DNA from: Porphyrobacter sp. IPPAS B-1204
GTDB lineage: Bacteria; Pseudomonadota; Alphaproteobacteria; Sphingomonadales; Sphingomonadaceae
DNA: 64,000 bases
Reading direction: 5' to 3'
Assembly (NCBI GenBank): GCA_003724185.1
Contig: RHGM01000001.1
Span: 1,262,001 to 1,326,000 of the forward strand
In this document: piece by piece, positions 26,248 through 35,386 of the stretch
How positions within the stretch are numbered: position 1 is the stretch's first letter
How the letters are laid out: every line of letters begins with the position of its first letter
Program-made: the position numbers and the translations under genes
Notes under the pieces: model-generated
Database searches by the model: none
The model's input: the letters and a program-made list of their open reading frames with translations, nothing else
What the model was told of the DNA's origin: nothing

Positions 26248-27456
26248 TCAGCGCGCGCTGATCTTGCTCACCCGGTAATCGGCAAGGCTCATCCAGTAGG
26301 CCAACTGCCAGCGCATCCGGTTGAACCACGTCGCCTCACGCGCATAGCGTTCGCGCGTCATCGGCGTGCTGGAGGCTTCCATGTGGTCAATCAGCTCGCG
26401 CAGCTTGGCCGCAAGCCCGGCGTCCTCCACCCGCACCATCAGTTCGACATTGATGCGGAAGCTGCGCTTGTCGAGGTTAGCGCTGCCGATATAGCTCGCA
26501 TCGTCGACCACCAGCAGCTTCATGTGCAGCTTGCACGGCTCGAATTCGAAGATCTTCACGCCCGACGCCAGCAGCTTCTTGTAGAGCAGCCGCGCCATGT
26601 CGATCGCGGCGCCGATGTCGGACTTGCCCGCCATGATCATCCGCGCCTCCCCGCGGCGCGCAATCCGCGCCATCAGCCGGCGATAGCTGCGTGGCGGAGA
26701 GAAATAGGCAGACACCGTATCCAGCCGCTTGGCCCCCACCAGATCCTGCCGCAGCACCCAGGCCCAATGCCCGCGCCTGACCAGCGGGCCGCCGACCAGC
26801 AGCCGCACCGGGCCATCGCCGCCTTCCCATTCCTTCACGATGTCCCGAAGGCGCCGCAGCTGCTGCCTGCGCCCTTGCGCTTCGTTGGCGATCCATTTCT
26901 GCAGCAGATCGAACCAGCGCAGGAATTGCTCCACCACCGCGCCCTCGATCGTCACGGACAGATCGCACCAGCCATTGTCTGCCGGGGTCGCGAAGTAGTG
27001 GTCGGAAACGTTGGCCCCGCCGGTCATCACCCGCGTTTCATCGACAATGACGAACTTCTGGTGGTTGCGCACCAGATAGCGTGTCCCGAGCCGCGGCGAG
27101 AAGATCGCAAAGCTGCCGCCCGCCTCCTCCAGCGGCGCAAAGAACTCCTCGCCCGCGTCATTACCGAAATCATCGACGATCAGCGCCACATCGACCCCGC
27201 GCTGCGCTGCCGCCACCAGCGCATCGCGCACCATCGTGCCTGAAGTGTCGCTGTCGAACAGGTAGTAGAACACCTTGAGCGAGGCCTGCGCCCCATTGAT
27301 CAGGTCGATCAGCGCTGTCAGCCGGTCCTGTCCGTGGGGATAGAAGGTGAAGGCGTGGCCCGCTGCATCCACGCTGAAAGGGTCAAGATCGCGGTAGTCG
27401 GCTGCGCCGTCGCCGGAAGCGGGTTCGGTGCCGGCGGGATCTGGGGCAGAGGACAT
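26248..27456 (-). CDS. Phospholipase D-like cardiolipin synthase family protein
   Basis: Membrane phospholipid enzyme, probably condensing two phosphatidylglycerols to cardiolipin. The 402-residue product has two HKD motifs, HQKFVIVDETRVMTGG and HMKLLVVDDASYIGSANLD, as expected for a catalytic pair. There are no transmembrane helices before the first PLD domain, unlike ClsA, so it resembles ClsB/YbhO-type members. ATG 27456 is chosen because upstream sequence overlaps the glycosyltransferase gene and is not family-like. Confidence 0.87.
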   Translation of the reverse strand: MSSAPDPAGTEPASGDGAADYRDLDPFSVDAAGHAFTFYPHGQDRLTALIDLINGAQASLKVFYYLFDSDTSGTMVRDALVAAAQRGVDVALIVDDFGNDAGEEFFAPLEEAGGSFAIFSPRLGTRYLVRNHQKFVIVDETRVMTGGANVSDHYFATPADNGWCDLSVTIEGAVVEQFLRWFDLLQKWIANEAQGRRQQLRRLRDIVKEWEGGDGPVRLLVGGPLVRRGHWAWVLRQDLVGAKRLDTVSAYFSPPRSYRRLMARIARRGEARMIMAGKSDIGAAIDMARLLYKKLLASGVKIFEFEPCKLHMKLLVVDDASYIGSANLDKRSFRINVELMVRVEDAGLAAKLRELIDHMEASSTPMTRERYAREATWFNRMRWQLAYWMSLADYRVSKISAR

Positions 27457-27544
27457 GTGACACCATAGCGCGAAGACGCGGCTGCGCGATAGGTCCGAGC
27501 GACGAACCGCGCACGAAGCGCGGCTTGCGCCTTGGCGGGCAGCA

Positions 27545-29854
27545 TCACCGTGCGATCTTGTAGAGGGTGACGGGGCAGCCGGGGACTTCGACCACGGCAA
27601 GGTTTGCCCTTGCCCACTGAGCGCGTGCCGGGTCTCTGGGAAGCACGTAATCGACCTGCCACTCGGCCACAAAGGCGCGGCTGCCGTCAGGGCCAAGCCG
27701 CCCTCGCGCCATGTTGCGCGGCTCCATCATGGTCGCAAACCCGCCGAGCGCGCCGGCACGGGCGGCAAAATTGTCATCCCCCAGAACCAGAATGCGTGGC
27801 CGGGGGGTGCCCTTCACGCAGGCGTGCAGCGCGGCCAGATCATCGGGAGCATCGAACCGGGCCCATTCGGCGCGGCTGATCCGGTCGGCTCTTATGGCCT
27901 CGCTGGCCTGCCCGATCGTCAGGACTGCCATTGACGCCGCTACCGCTGCAAATGCCAGCTTCGCGGCAAGCGCGCGCTGATGAAGGGTGTGTGCCCGGGC
28001 AAGGCCCCAGCACGCCGCCGCCAGCAGCCCGGCCCAGATGAAGGCTGCGAAATAGCGGTGCTCAAGATAGCCCGTCAGCACCTGCGGCGACAGCAGCAGC
28101 GCGGTGATCGCTGCAAAACCGGCCAGCACCTTCGGGCCTGCACCCCGCCCCGTCCGCGCACCTGACAGGGCAGCACACGCCATCGGCGGCAGGAGAAACG
28201 CGGCCGCCACCAGTGCCATGCCCGTCGGCAACAATGAAAGACCGGTGACGACGTAGCCCAGCCCATTGCCCAGCACCCGCGCAGCCCATGCCCCCGGATC
28301 GTCGGCCAGCCCCGGCTGCGGCACAGGCCACCAATCGGTAACGTAGGCCGCCGGATCAAGCGTGGTGGCAGTCCCGCTGTTGTCGGTCGCAAACACGGTC
28401 CCGAATGTGGTGAGGGAATAGATCACCCATGGCGCTATCGCGACAGCCGCCGCTGTCAGGGCCGCAAGGGCGTGCGTGGGCTTGCGCGTCAACCAACCAA
28501 TCATCGCAGCGGCCAGCACCGGCAGCAGCACCGCATCAAAGCGGTTAAGCACCGCCAGACCTGCGAGGAACCCGATCCCCGCAGCGTGCGCCAGACCGAT
28601 TCCCGCTCCCCGCAGCAGGCCGTTCAGGATCAGCGCAAACAGCAGCAATTGCAGCGGTATCGTGCGGCCCGCACCCAGTTCTGCGAGCAGCATATTGGGG
28701 CCGAGCAGCCCGATCAGCGCCGCACCCAGCCCGATCCACGCCGCGCCGGTGACCTTTCGCCCGATCTGTTCCGACACCATCGCAAATCCGGCGAAACAGG
28801 CGAAGGCCAGATACAGCCCGGTGCGCGGGCCGGTGCCCAGCAGCCCATCAATCAGGGCCAGCAGGGTGGGATATAACAGGGGGAAGCTGGCGGAATACTC
28901 CGACGCGCTGGCATAGCTGCGCCAGTGGTTGAAACGGTAGAAATCGCCGAACACCGTCTGCGATAATTCGTACAGCGCCCAGGAATCGGGCGAAAATGGC
29001 GGGAAAGCGATCACGCTCGCCAGCAGCGGGGGCAGCACCAGCAACAGCGCCAACAGCGGCCACGCCATCGACGTCTGCCCACGCGCCGCATCATCGGGCG
29101 TGTAGCCACCGGTCGCGGCGATCACGGTTTCCTTCAGCAGCGCCAGCTTGGACGCCAAGCCGCCGATCTTGGTCGGCACCTTGCCATCATCCGGGTAGCG
29201 CCGCACCACCGGCACATGCGCCACCTTCAGCCCCAGTTGGCCGGCCCGCACGGTGAGGTAGAACAGCAGGTTATAGACCTGAAATTCGTCCCGGAACGGG
29301 CGGACATCGGGGTGGGTGAGGTAGGCCGCGGAATAGGCACGAAACCCGTTTGTGGTGTCGGTGAACCAGTGCCGACCGGAAAGGCTCAGCAGCGGGGCGT
29401 GGATCAGCCGGTTGGCGATGGTGCGTTCGAGCGGCGTGTTCTCCGCCGCGCCGCCGGGCAGATAGCGCGATCCCTGCACATAATCGCAGCCATCCTCCAG
29501 CTTGGCGACCATGGCGGCGACCGCCTCGACCCCGTCCTTGCCATTGCCGTCGATGGTGACGATCCCGGCGTAACCTTGGCGCAGGCACCAGGCATAGGCC
29601 ATGCGCAGCTGCGCGGAGAGCTTGCCCGGCCCGGTCTTGGTCAGCACCGCGCGCACGCCTGCTTCAGCCACGAAACCGGCATCGAGCGAACCATCGGTCG
29701 ATCCGCCATCGGCAATAATCACATCGACCGGCAGGCCCGCCGCCTGAATGCGCAGCAATTGCCCGCGAATGCGTGCCCCTTCGTTGATCACCGGAATCAC
29801 CAGCGCATGGCGGTGGCGCCGCTCGGCATAAAGCGCGGTTTCGTGGGCGGGCAC
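27545..29854 (-). CDS. Glycosyltransferase fusion: GT2 domain plus GT-C-like membrane domain
   Basis: A 769-residue two-part enzyme. Residues 1-250 form a cytoplasmic GT2 domain of the polyprenyl-phosphate glycosyltransferase kind (ALVIPVINEGARI, VIIADGGSTDGS, TIDGNGKDGVEA, FTDTTNGFR). From about 265 a multi-pass membrane region of roughly ten helices with GT-C character follows, with a short C-terminal soluble tail. The logic is a lipid-linked sugar made in the cytoplasm by one half and used on the outer face by the other. The start is GTG, since no in-frame ATG exists before an upstream stop. It is the last gene of the seven-gene operon; a 42-bp gap separates it from gtrA. Confidence 0.75.
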   Translation of the reverse strand: MPAHETALYAERRHRHALVIPVINEGARIRGQLLRIQAAGLPVDVIIADGGSTDGSLDAGFVAEAGVRAVLTKTGPGKLSAQLRMAYAWCLRQGYAGIVTIDGNGKDGVEAVAAMVAKLEDGCDYVQGSRYLPGGAAENTPLERTIANRLIHAPLLSLSGRHWFTDTTNGFRAYSAAYLTHPDVRPFRDEFQVYNLLFYLTVRAGQLGLKVAHVPVVRRYPDDGKVPTKIGGLASKLALLKETVIAATGGYTPDDAARGQTSMAWPLLALLLVLPPLLASVIAFPPFSPDSWALYELSQTVFGDFYRFNHWRSYASASEYSASFPLLYPTLLALIDGLLGTGPRTGLYLAFACFAGFAMVSEQIGRKVTGAAWIGLGAALIGLLGPNMLLAELGAGRTIPLQLLLFALILNGLLRGAGIGLAHAAGIGFLAGLAVLNRFDAVLLPVLAAAMIGWLTRKPTHALAALTAAAVAIAPWVIYSLTTFGTVFATDNSGTATTLDPAAYVTDWWPVPQPGLADDPGAWAARVLGNGLGYVVTGLSLLPTGMALVAAAFLLPPMACAALSGARTGRGAGPKVLAGFAAITALLLSPQVLTGYLEHRYFAAFIWAGLLAAACWGLARAHTLHQRALAAKLAFAAVAASMAVLTIGQASEAIRADRISRAEWARFDAPDDLAALHACVKGTPRPRILVLGDDNFAARAGALGGFATMMEPRNMARGRLGPDGSRAFVAEWQVDYVLPRDPARAQWARANLAVVEVPGCPVTLYKIAR

Positions 29855-29896
29855 GTCCCAATCGCTATCGTCGAGGATCGGCGGGGGGATGCATGG

Positions 29897-30289
29897 TCAT
29901 GGTCTATCCGGTTCGGCAGCAAAGACGACGAATTTGCTCAAGGCGAAGTTCACGAAAAAGGATCCACCCGCCCCGGCAATCAGGATTGGCAGCGGGTATG
30001 TTCCGGCCAAGGCGCGGTCGAGCAGGGCGACAATCGCCACCCGCACCGCCAGCGTGGCAAGCGCGACAGCTGCGTAAAGCCCCGCGCGCCGGGCCGAAAG
30101 GCTGCGCGGGCCGCTCTGGAAGCTCCAGGTCTGGTGGATGACGTAATTCACGCTCGCCGCCAGCGTGAAGCCGATCGCGGCGGCCAGCCACAGCGGCACG
30201 CCAAGGCCGGTGTGCAAGGCAAAAGCGATGGCGAGATCGATGATCACCCCCAGCACCGTCACCACGAAGAATCGGATGAGTTCGCTCAC
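29897..30289 (-). CDS. GtrA family flippase-like membrane protein
   Basis: Small protein of 130 residues with four transmembrane helices. The conserved SVNYVIHQTWSF between helices two and three and NFALSKFVVF in helix four are GtrA signatures. GtrA proteins are thought to flip polyprenyl-phosphate-linked sugars across the inner membrane. GTG 30289 is preferred: AGGAGG lies seven bases upstream and the codon overlaps the previous stop as GTGA. Its place between the large membrane protein and the GT2 fusion fits a flip-and-transfer pathway. Confidence 0.87.
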   Translation of the reverse strand: MSELIRFFVVTVLGVIIDLAIAFALHTGLGVPLWLAAAIGFTLAASVNYVIHQTWSFQSGPRSLSARRAGLYAAVALATLAVRVAIVALLDRALAGTYPLPILIAGAGGSFFVNFALSKFVVFAAEPDRP

Positions 30290-32364
30290 AACCGATCCTC
30301 CTGCGCCAACCAATTGTCGACGCCTTCAGGCAGGGGCGGAAGCCCGTCGATGGAGTGCGTCGCCAAGATCACCGCCCAGCAATCCGCCGTGCCAATTGCC
30401 GATCCGTCCAGCACCTCCAAGTTCAGCACCGTGTCGCTTCCCGGTTCTACCGGCGCCGGCAACAGGACCAGACGTTCATTGGCGATGCCGTAGCGCGGAA
30501 AATCGCTCCACGGCGGGCTGGTGGCGGCGCGGGTGAAGGGGGAATCTTCCGTTACGGTCAGCATCGCCCCTCGCCTGGTCGCAAACGGCCCGCTCCGGCG
30601 AAGCTGGACCGAGACCAAGCCTTCTTGCGCCGCCGTAATCGTCACACGCAGGCTGCTGGCGGAGGTCTGCTCGACCTCGCAGCGCACCTCTTCCCCCGGC
30701 CCTTGCCCGCGCGAGCGCACCCACAGGATGTTCTGCCCGGTTCGCGCAATCGGGCGGTAATAGGTCTGCAGGCTTTCAAAGAACGGCCATTGCGCGCGTG
30801 TCAGCCACCCCTCCCACCCGCTGTAATCGGGGGCGATGGTGGTAACTGCGGCGACCGAGCGATTGGCGACTTTCGCCGCGACCATCGTGCGGTAACGCGG
30901 CCCCAGCGCGTGGATCAGCGATCCCACCGGGGTCGGGCTTTGCACCCCCGCGGCGATATCGAGCGGTGAGGTATAGGCCGAGAACAGGCGGCGCTCCGAC
31001 GGCACCCCACGCGCGTCCCAGTCAGCAGCGAGACGGCGCATGGCAGCAAGGTCCGCAGCATATTCAGGCATGACGTAAAAGCCGAGGGCTGCGTCATAAA
31101 CGCTACGGTCAGTGTTCGCCCGGACAGTGGCAAAGCGCCAGCCCTCGATCCCCACCATAGCCAACGCAGCCACTCCAACCGCCGCGACCACTGTAGCAGG
31201 AGCGGCGCTGCGCAGCACCGGCTTGGCCAGTCGCAGCAACACCCGCTGGCCGACGATCAAGGGCGCGCAAAGACCCAGCACAAAGGTGATCGCGTTGTAT
31301 TCCGCCCCCACATGCCCGCCGATCTGCGGGATCAACGCGGTGCCGATCACGCTTGCGCCGACGACAATGAAGGCGCTGGATCGCACTGGCGCACCCCGCC
31401 CGCGCAGGCGCTGGAGCGCCGCGATAGCCACACACACGGTCAGCAGGATCAGGCTGGCAGTGGAAAGCGGCTCGCCGTGGCGCAGGATGTTGGGCAGGTC
31501 TCCCACGCCAAGGATGCGGGTGCTGCGTTCCCACGGGGCAAAGAACCAGAACTGGTCGCCGGCGACATCGCGGAAATTGTACTGGAGCCACGGCCCCGGC
31601 GTGCCATGCGTCACCGCCAGCAGGATTGCGCCCGCCGACGCCGCGACGCCAAGCCCGAAAGCCGCCAGCGTCCGCGCCAGCAGGCCGATGCGGCGATGCA
31701 GCGCGAACCCCAGCCCCAGCACCAGCGCGATGACAAGCGGAATCCCCGCGTCATTCGACCACAGCAGCCCCGCCCCCGCGACCAGCCCCAGCGCCAAACC
31801 GCCCGTCAGCGCGCGGCCTTGCAGCAGCACCCGGCGCACCAGCACCACGAAGAACGGCAGCACGATGAACGGCAGAAACCCGCGCAAGGGCCGCAGCGAA
31901 ACGCCGGGATCGAAGGTCGCAGGCCAGCGCAGGCCAATGCCCTCGGCCACCAGCGGCGCGGCGTAGTAAAGCCCGAAAACCAGCACCATCGCCGCCTGCC
32001 ACCGCACCCGCGGCGGCACCGCCCGGATCAGCCATGCGGTCGCATAAGCGGCGCCAAAGGCTCCCACCACCACCGCGACATTCGCCGCCACAGTCGAGGC
32101 AAACAGCGTCTGCCCGAAGGCGACAAACACCGGCACCAAGGCCAGCACCATGGTGATCCCGAGATAGGACTGGAACGCCGTCCCAAGCTGATCGCCATCA
32201 GCGAAGTGATCGAGCGCGAACCACGTCTGCAGCGCCCCGTCGATCGAATTGAGGCTGTGGTCATACAACAGCACACCGCCGCGCAAGGCACAGATCAGCG
32301 CCGCCAGCCCCGCCAGCGCCCACCATCCGCGTCCATCCGCCCTTGCCCGCACCCGATCAGGCAT
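30286..32364 (-). CDS. Large polytopic membrane protein, GT-C-like, function unknown
   Basis: A 692-residue protein with about eleven predicted transmembrane helices in residues 15-420. A soluble C-terminal domain of about 270 residues with beta-rich character follows (for example LRVTITAAQEGLVSVQLRRSG). Between helices one and two, NSIDGALQTWFALDHFADGDQLG contains acidic residues where GT-C enzymes carry their catalytic Asp or Glu. I do not recognise a named family. The start overlaps the FAD oxidoreductase stop by eight bases and its end overlaps gtrA by four, so it is firmly part of this operon. Confidence 0.6.
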   Translation of the reverse strand: MPDRVRARADGRGWWALAGLAALICALRGGVLLYDHSLNSIDGALQTWFALDHFADGDQLGTAFQSYLGITMVLALVPVFVAFGQTLFASTVAANVAVVVGAFGAAYATAWLIRAVPPRVRWQAAMVLVFGLYYAAPLVAEGIGLRWPATFDPGVSLRPLRGFLPFIVLPFFVVLVRRVLLQGRALTGGLALGLVAGAGLLWSNDAGIPLVIALVLGLGFALHRRIGLLARTLAAFGLGVAASAGAILLAVTHGTPGPWLQYNFRDVAGDQFWFFAPWERSTRILGVGDLPNILRHGEPLSTASLILLTVCVAIAALQRLRGRGAPVRSSAFIVVGASVIGTALIPQIGGHVGAEYNAITFVLGLCAPLIVGQRVLLRLAKPVLRSAAPATVVAAVGVAALAMVGIEGWRFATVRANTDRSVYDAALGFYVMPEYAADLAAMRRLAADWDARGVPSERRLFSAYTSPLDIAAGVQSPTPVGSLIHALGPRYRTMVAAKVANRSVAAVTTIAPDYSGWEGWLTRAQWPFFESLQTYYRPIARTGQNILWVRSRGQGPGEEVRCEVEQTSASSLRVTITAAQEGLVSVQLRRSGPFATRRGAMLTVTEDSPFTRAATSPPWSDFPRYGIANERLVLLPAPVEPGSDTVLNLEVLDGSAIGTADCWAVILATHSIDGLPPLPEGVDNWLAQEDRL

Positions 32365-33514
32365 AGGCGTGCCCGAAAACGAAACCCGAATTGAGGGGTG
32401 CGAATTCGGGCGCTGTATCCTTCACCGCTTCAAACAGGTCGTAGATATTGTCGATCTTGCCGCCGAGGATCGATATCACCCGGCTATCCTCCGGCTTCTG
32501 GTGATATAGGATCGGGCGGCCATCATCGGCCTCGTTCTTGATCAGGATGGTCTTCACATCATAGATCGACCGGCGATAGGTCGCCCCGGCAAGGCACGGC
32601 AGATAACGCTGGGCATCGCGCTGCATGAAGGCAAAGCACGTTTCGGGTTCAAGGTTGGCAAGATGGCGATAGGGATCGCGCGCCTGCGGATTGTCGGCCC
32701 AGCTTTCGTGCGGGGTGTAACGCACATGGGTCAGCGAATAGAGACCTTCCGACGGGTAAGGCATGGTCGAGAAAAACGGCCCGTCCATCACCGTCACGCC
32801 AATCCTGTCCAGCTCGCGCGGGGGTTCGATCAGCGCCAGTTCGGCGACTTCATGCTTCAGCCGTGCGCCCGGCAGGCCAGCCTTGGCCAGCACCGCATTG
32901 ATCTGGGCATAGGTGATGTTGAAGGCATAGCGTGCGGTGACTTCGCTGCCGTCCGACAGGCTGGCCACAACGCCGCTGCGGTGGTCAGCCAGACCGACCA
33001 GCGCGGTATCCAGCCGCACTTCGATTCCGGCATCGGCCATGCGCGCGGCGACCTGCCTGCCGAGGATCTTGTGATCGAAGGCGACTTCGAAACAGGCGAA
33101 AACGTCCTCCACCATGTCCGGGTCGAACAGCGCCCGGTGGCTCGGGGTGGCCAGTTCGATCGGCGCGCCCATGTCGCGGAACATGCGGTGGAATTTCTTG
33201 GCCGTGACCTTCGACCGGCGCGCGGCGATGGCGTAGAGCATCTGGAAATCGCCCACCACGGCATCCGGGAAATCGGCGAGGAACCGCCGGTGCAGCAGCA
33301 TGGATTTGACTGCTGTGGCGGCGGATCGGGGATAGTGAAACCCGGTGTGCACCCGCGCCTGATTGACCCGCGATGCGCGGTCCATCAGCCGCGGCCCCGC
33401 CTCCACCACCAGCACCCGCGCCGAGATCGAGCGCAGATACAGCGCAAGGCAGCAGCCGTAAAAGCCGCCGCCGATCACGACGTAATCATACTCGGTCGCA
33501 GCGGCGCGCGGCAT
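32357..33514 (-). CDS. FAD-dependent oxidoreductase (DAO superfamily)
   Basis: Soluble flavoenzyme of 385 residues. The dinucleotide-binding motif YVVIGGGFYGCCLALYL is near the N-terminus, followed by the FAD ribose Glu in LVVEAGPRLMDRAS. VNQARVHTGFHYPRS resembles the flavin-contacting segment in DAO oxidases. The C-terminus ISILGGKIDNIYD replaces the usual GHG motif. No signal peptide. Start and stop overlap both neighbours. Within a glycosylation operon it may oxidise a sugar or amino-sugar intermediate, but the substrate is inference. Confidence 0.8.
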   Translation of the reverse strand: MPRAAATEYDYVVIGGGFYGCCLALYLRSISARVLVVEAGPRLMDRASRVNQARVHTGFHYPRSAATAVKSMLLHRRFLADFPDAVVGDFQMLYAIAARRSKVTAKKFHRMFRDMGAPIELATPSHRALFDPDMVEDVFACFEVAFDHKILGRQVAARMADAGIEVRLDTALVGLADHRSGVVASLSDGSEVTARYAFNITYAQINAVLAKAGLPGARLKHEVAELALIEPPRELDRIGVTVMDGPFFSTMPYPSEGLYSLTHVRYTPHESWADNPQARDPYRHLANLEPETCFAFMQRDAQRYLPCLAGATYRRSIYDVKTILIKNEADDGRPILYHQKPEDSRVISILGGKIDNIYDLFEAVKDTAPEFAPLNSGFVFGHAYA

Positions 33515-34536
33515 CAGTCCGGTCCTGCGGGGCCGGTGCGGACATCGCTTTCCAGCTCGACATTGAGATCGAAGGCGACCTGCTGGAACAGATCGATGCG
33601 GTTGACTTCCTCGGGCACGATCCCGCCCTTCAGCCGCCGCTGCTGTTTCAGCAGGTGTTGCAGGCCAAGGCTGAGGCCCAGCGTCGACAGCCCCATGAAC
33701 ACCGCGCTGACCGCCAGCATCGCATTGGTGGTCAGCCAGCCCGGCGCCAGTGTGTCGACCAGCACGACCGCGCCGACGATCCAGGCGGCGTAGGCCATGC
33801 CGAGCAGCGTCAGAATGGTCGAGGAAATCGCCACCACCGACAGGATCGTGGGTGTCAGATAGACCAGCAGCGTCTGGAGCAGCTGGGCGCGGCGCGCCAG
33901 CCCCATGAAGGCGGTGCGCGCCGCCACATTGCGGTCAGTGCGGAACCAGTCCAGCGGCAGGCGCGGATCACGCGGGGGAAAGCGCAGGGCAAGGCGCGGC
34001 TCGTCATGCGCGAGCAGCTGGTTGAGCATCGTGCGCGGCACGGCGATGGATTGGAAGTCGCTCGGATCGACATTGAACCCGGCCAGCTTGCCCAGCGCGA
34101 TGAAGGGCCAGGCCAGCAGCCGCTTCACCGGCCGGCGGACTGCGCGGAAGGCCATCGTCACGGTGTTCTCGCGCTCGGCATGGGCAAGGAACGCGATCAG
34201 ATCGATCTGCGCGATTTCATCGAGATTGCCGATCACCACCAGGTCGCCGATCGCTTCCTCGGCGGCGATCACCCGGCGGTCGTAATATTCGGTCCCGCGC
34301 CGCACCACGAACAGCCGGCAGTTGGGCACCTCGGCAATCAGGGGGAGGAACGCCTCGCGCTGGGTATCATCGACCACGAGAATGATCTCGCGGAACCGGA
34401 ATGCGCGGTCGAGCGTCGCGGCGACATCGCGCAAGGCGGCGAAGGTGGAAGGGTTAGCAGCAAGGTCGGAAAAGCACACCGACACGACAATATCTTCGCG
34501 CGGCTTCCTGAACTGGCTGGCGTCAGGTTCACGCAA
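33514..34536 (-). CDS. GT2-like glycosyltransferase with C-terminal membrane helices
   Basis: A 340-residue protein with a GT-A-like N-terminal half (VSVCFSDLAANPSTF, REIILVVDDTQ, DLVVIGNLDEIAQID). Two or three transmembrane helices follow at about residues 230-300. The NLDE block stands where a DxD metal motif is usual, so activity is likely but the fold assignment is moderate. There is no in-frame ATG. TTG 34536 is chosen because GAGGGGG sits six bases upstream and the codon overlaps the preceding gene's stop by eight bases. It ends TGATG with the FAD gene. Confidence 0.7.
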   Translation of the reverse strand: MREPDASQFRKPREDIVVSVCFSDLAANPSTFAALRDVAATLDRAFRFREIILVVDDTQREAFLPLIAEVPNCRLFVVRRGTEYYDRRVIAAEEAIGDLVVIGNLDEIAQIDLIAFLAHAERENTVTMAFRAVRRPVKRLLAWPFIALGKLAGFNVDPSDFQSIAVPRTMLNQLLAHDEPRLALRFPPRDPRLPLDWFRTDRNVAARTAFMGLARRAQLLQTLLVYLTPTILSVVAISSTILTLLGMAYAAWIVGAVVLVDTLAPGWLTTNAMLAVSAVFMGLSTLGLSLGLQHLLKQQRRLKGGIVPEEVNRIDLFQQVAFDLNVELESDVRTGPAGPD

Positions 34537-35386
34537 GGATCGCCCCCTCAGTCTGATACGTTGCCTGATGGACTGCCACAAGCCGGGCGACGGCCTGCCT
34601 CACATCGGCGAGGCCCTGCGCAGGGCGCTTCATCTCGATCGATACGGCCTTGGCATAGCCTGCCGCACGCAGGCCCCTCATCACCGGGACCAACGCCGCA
34701 GCATCCGCCGGGGCCGGGGCCAGATCAGGCTCGCTGACGTGGACATGATTGAGGCGCGGGGCAAGGTCGGGCAGGCGGGCAGGCACGCTGGCAAAGCTGG
34801 CGTTCATGTGCATCGCGCCCAGATCAAGGATCAGGGCAATCGCGGGGTGATCGACAAGGGCGACAAACGCCTCTGCCTCATCCAGCGTGTTGAGGAAATT
34901 GGTGCCATAGGCAGCCGGATTGGCTTCAATGGTGATGCGCGTTCCTGCGGCAGATGCAGCGTCGCCAAGGCGGCGGAACACTGCGGCGGCCTCTGCCAGC
35001 GCGGCTTCCATCGCAAGCCCCTCAGGCGCGCGGCGCTGCGCGGGCGAGCCGAACACCAGATTGGGAATGCCGAACCGTCCGGCCAGCGTGATCGCACGGT
35101 GCATCCCGCGTTCGAACACAGTGCGCGCCTCTGGCCCTTCGAACAGGGCCGCGCCGCTCACGCCGAACAATAGCGATTGCATCGAAACCAGCGAAAGCCC
35201 CGCATCCGTCGCTTCGCGCAAGGCCTCATGGGCGCTTGCCTCGTCAGGCACAAAGGGATCGGCAGCCGCGTGGAAGAAAATGCCCGGCGCGATTTCGAGC
35301 CCCGTGATGCCCGCTTCGGCGAGGATCGCATAGGCCTCCAGCCGTTCGTCAGCCGACCAGGCGATGTTGGACATGGCGAGCCTCAT
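34529..35386 (-). CDS. Sugar phosphate isomerase/epimerase-like TIM-barrel protein
   Basis: Xylose-isomerase-like/AP endonuclease 2 family barrel of 285 residues. Metal ligands are visible at the strand ends: Glu in ITIEANPAAYG, Asp and His in LILDLGAMHMN, His in LNHVHVSEPDL and Glu in VSIEMKRP. No signal peptide. Start and stop overlap the flanking genes. It probably isomerises or epimerises a sugar feeding the operon's glycosyltransferases; the substrate is not determinable. Confidence 0.83.
   Translation of the reverse strand: MRLAMSNIAWSADERLEAYAILAEAGITGLEIAPGIFFHAAADPFVPDEASAHEALREATDAGLSLVSMQSLLFGVSGAALFEGPEARTVFERGMHRAITLAGRFGIPNLVFGSPAQRRAPEGLAMEAALAEAAAVFRRLGDAASAAGTRITIEANPAAYGTNFLNTLDEAEAFVALVDHPAIALILDLGAMHMNASFASVPARLPDLAPRLNHVHVSEPDLAPAPADAAALVPVMRGLRAAGYAKAVSIEMKRPAQGLADVRQAVARLVAVHQATYQTEGAILA

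Noticed and set aside
27457-27696. N-terminal extension of the PLD protein
   Set aside because: It overlaps the end of the glycosyltransferase gene in another frame and is Arg/Ser-rich with no PLD features.
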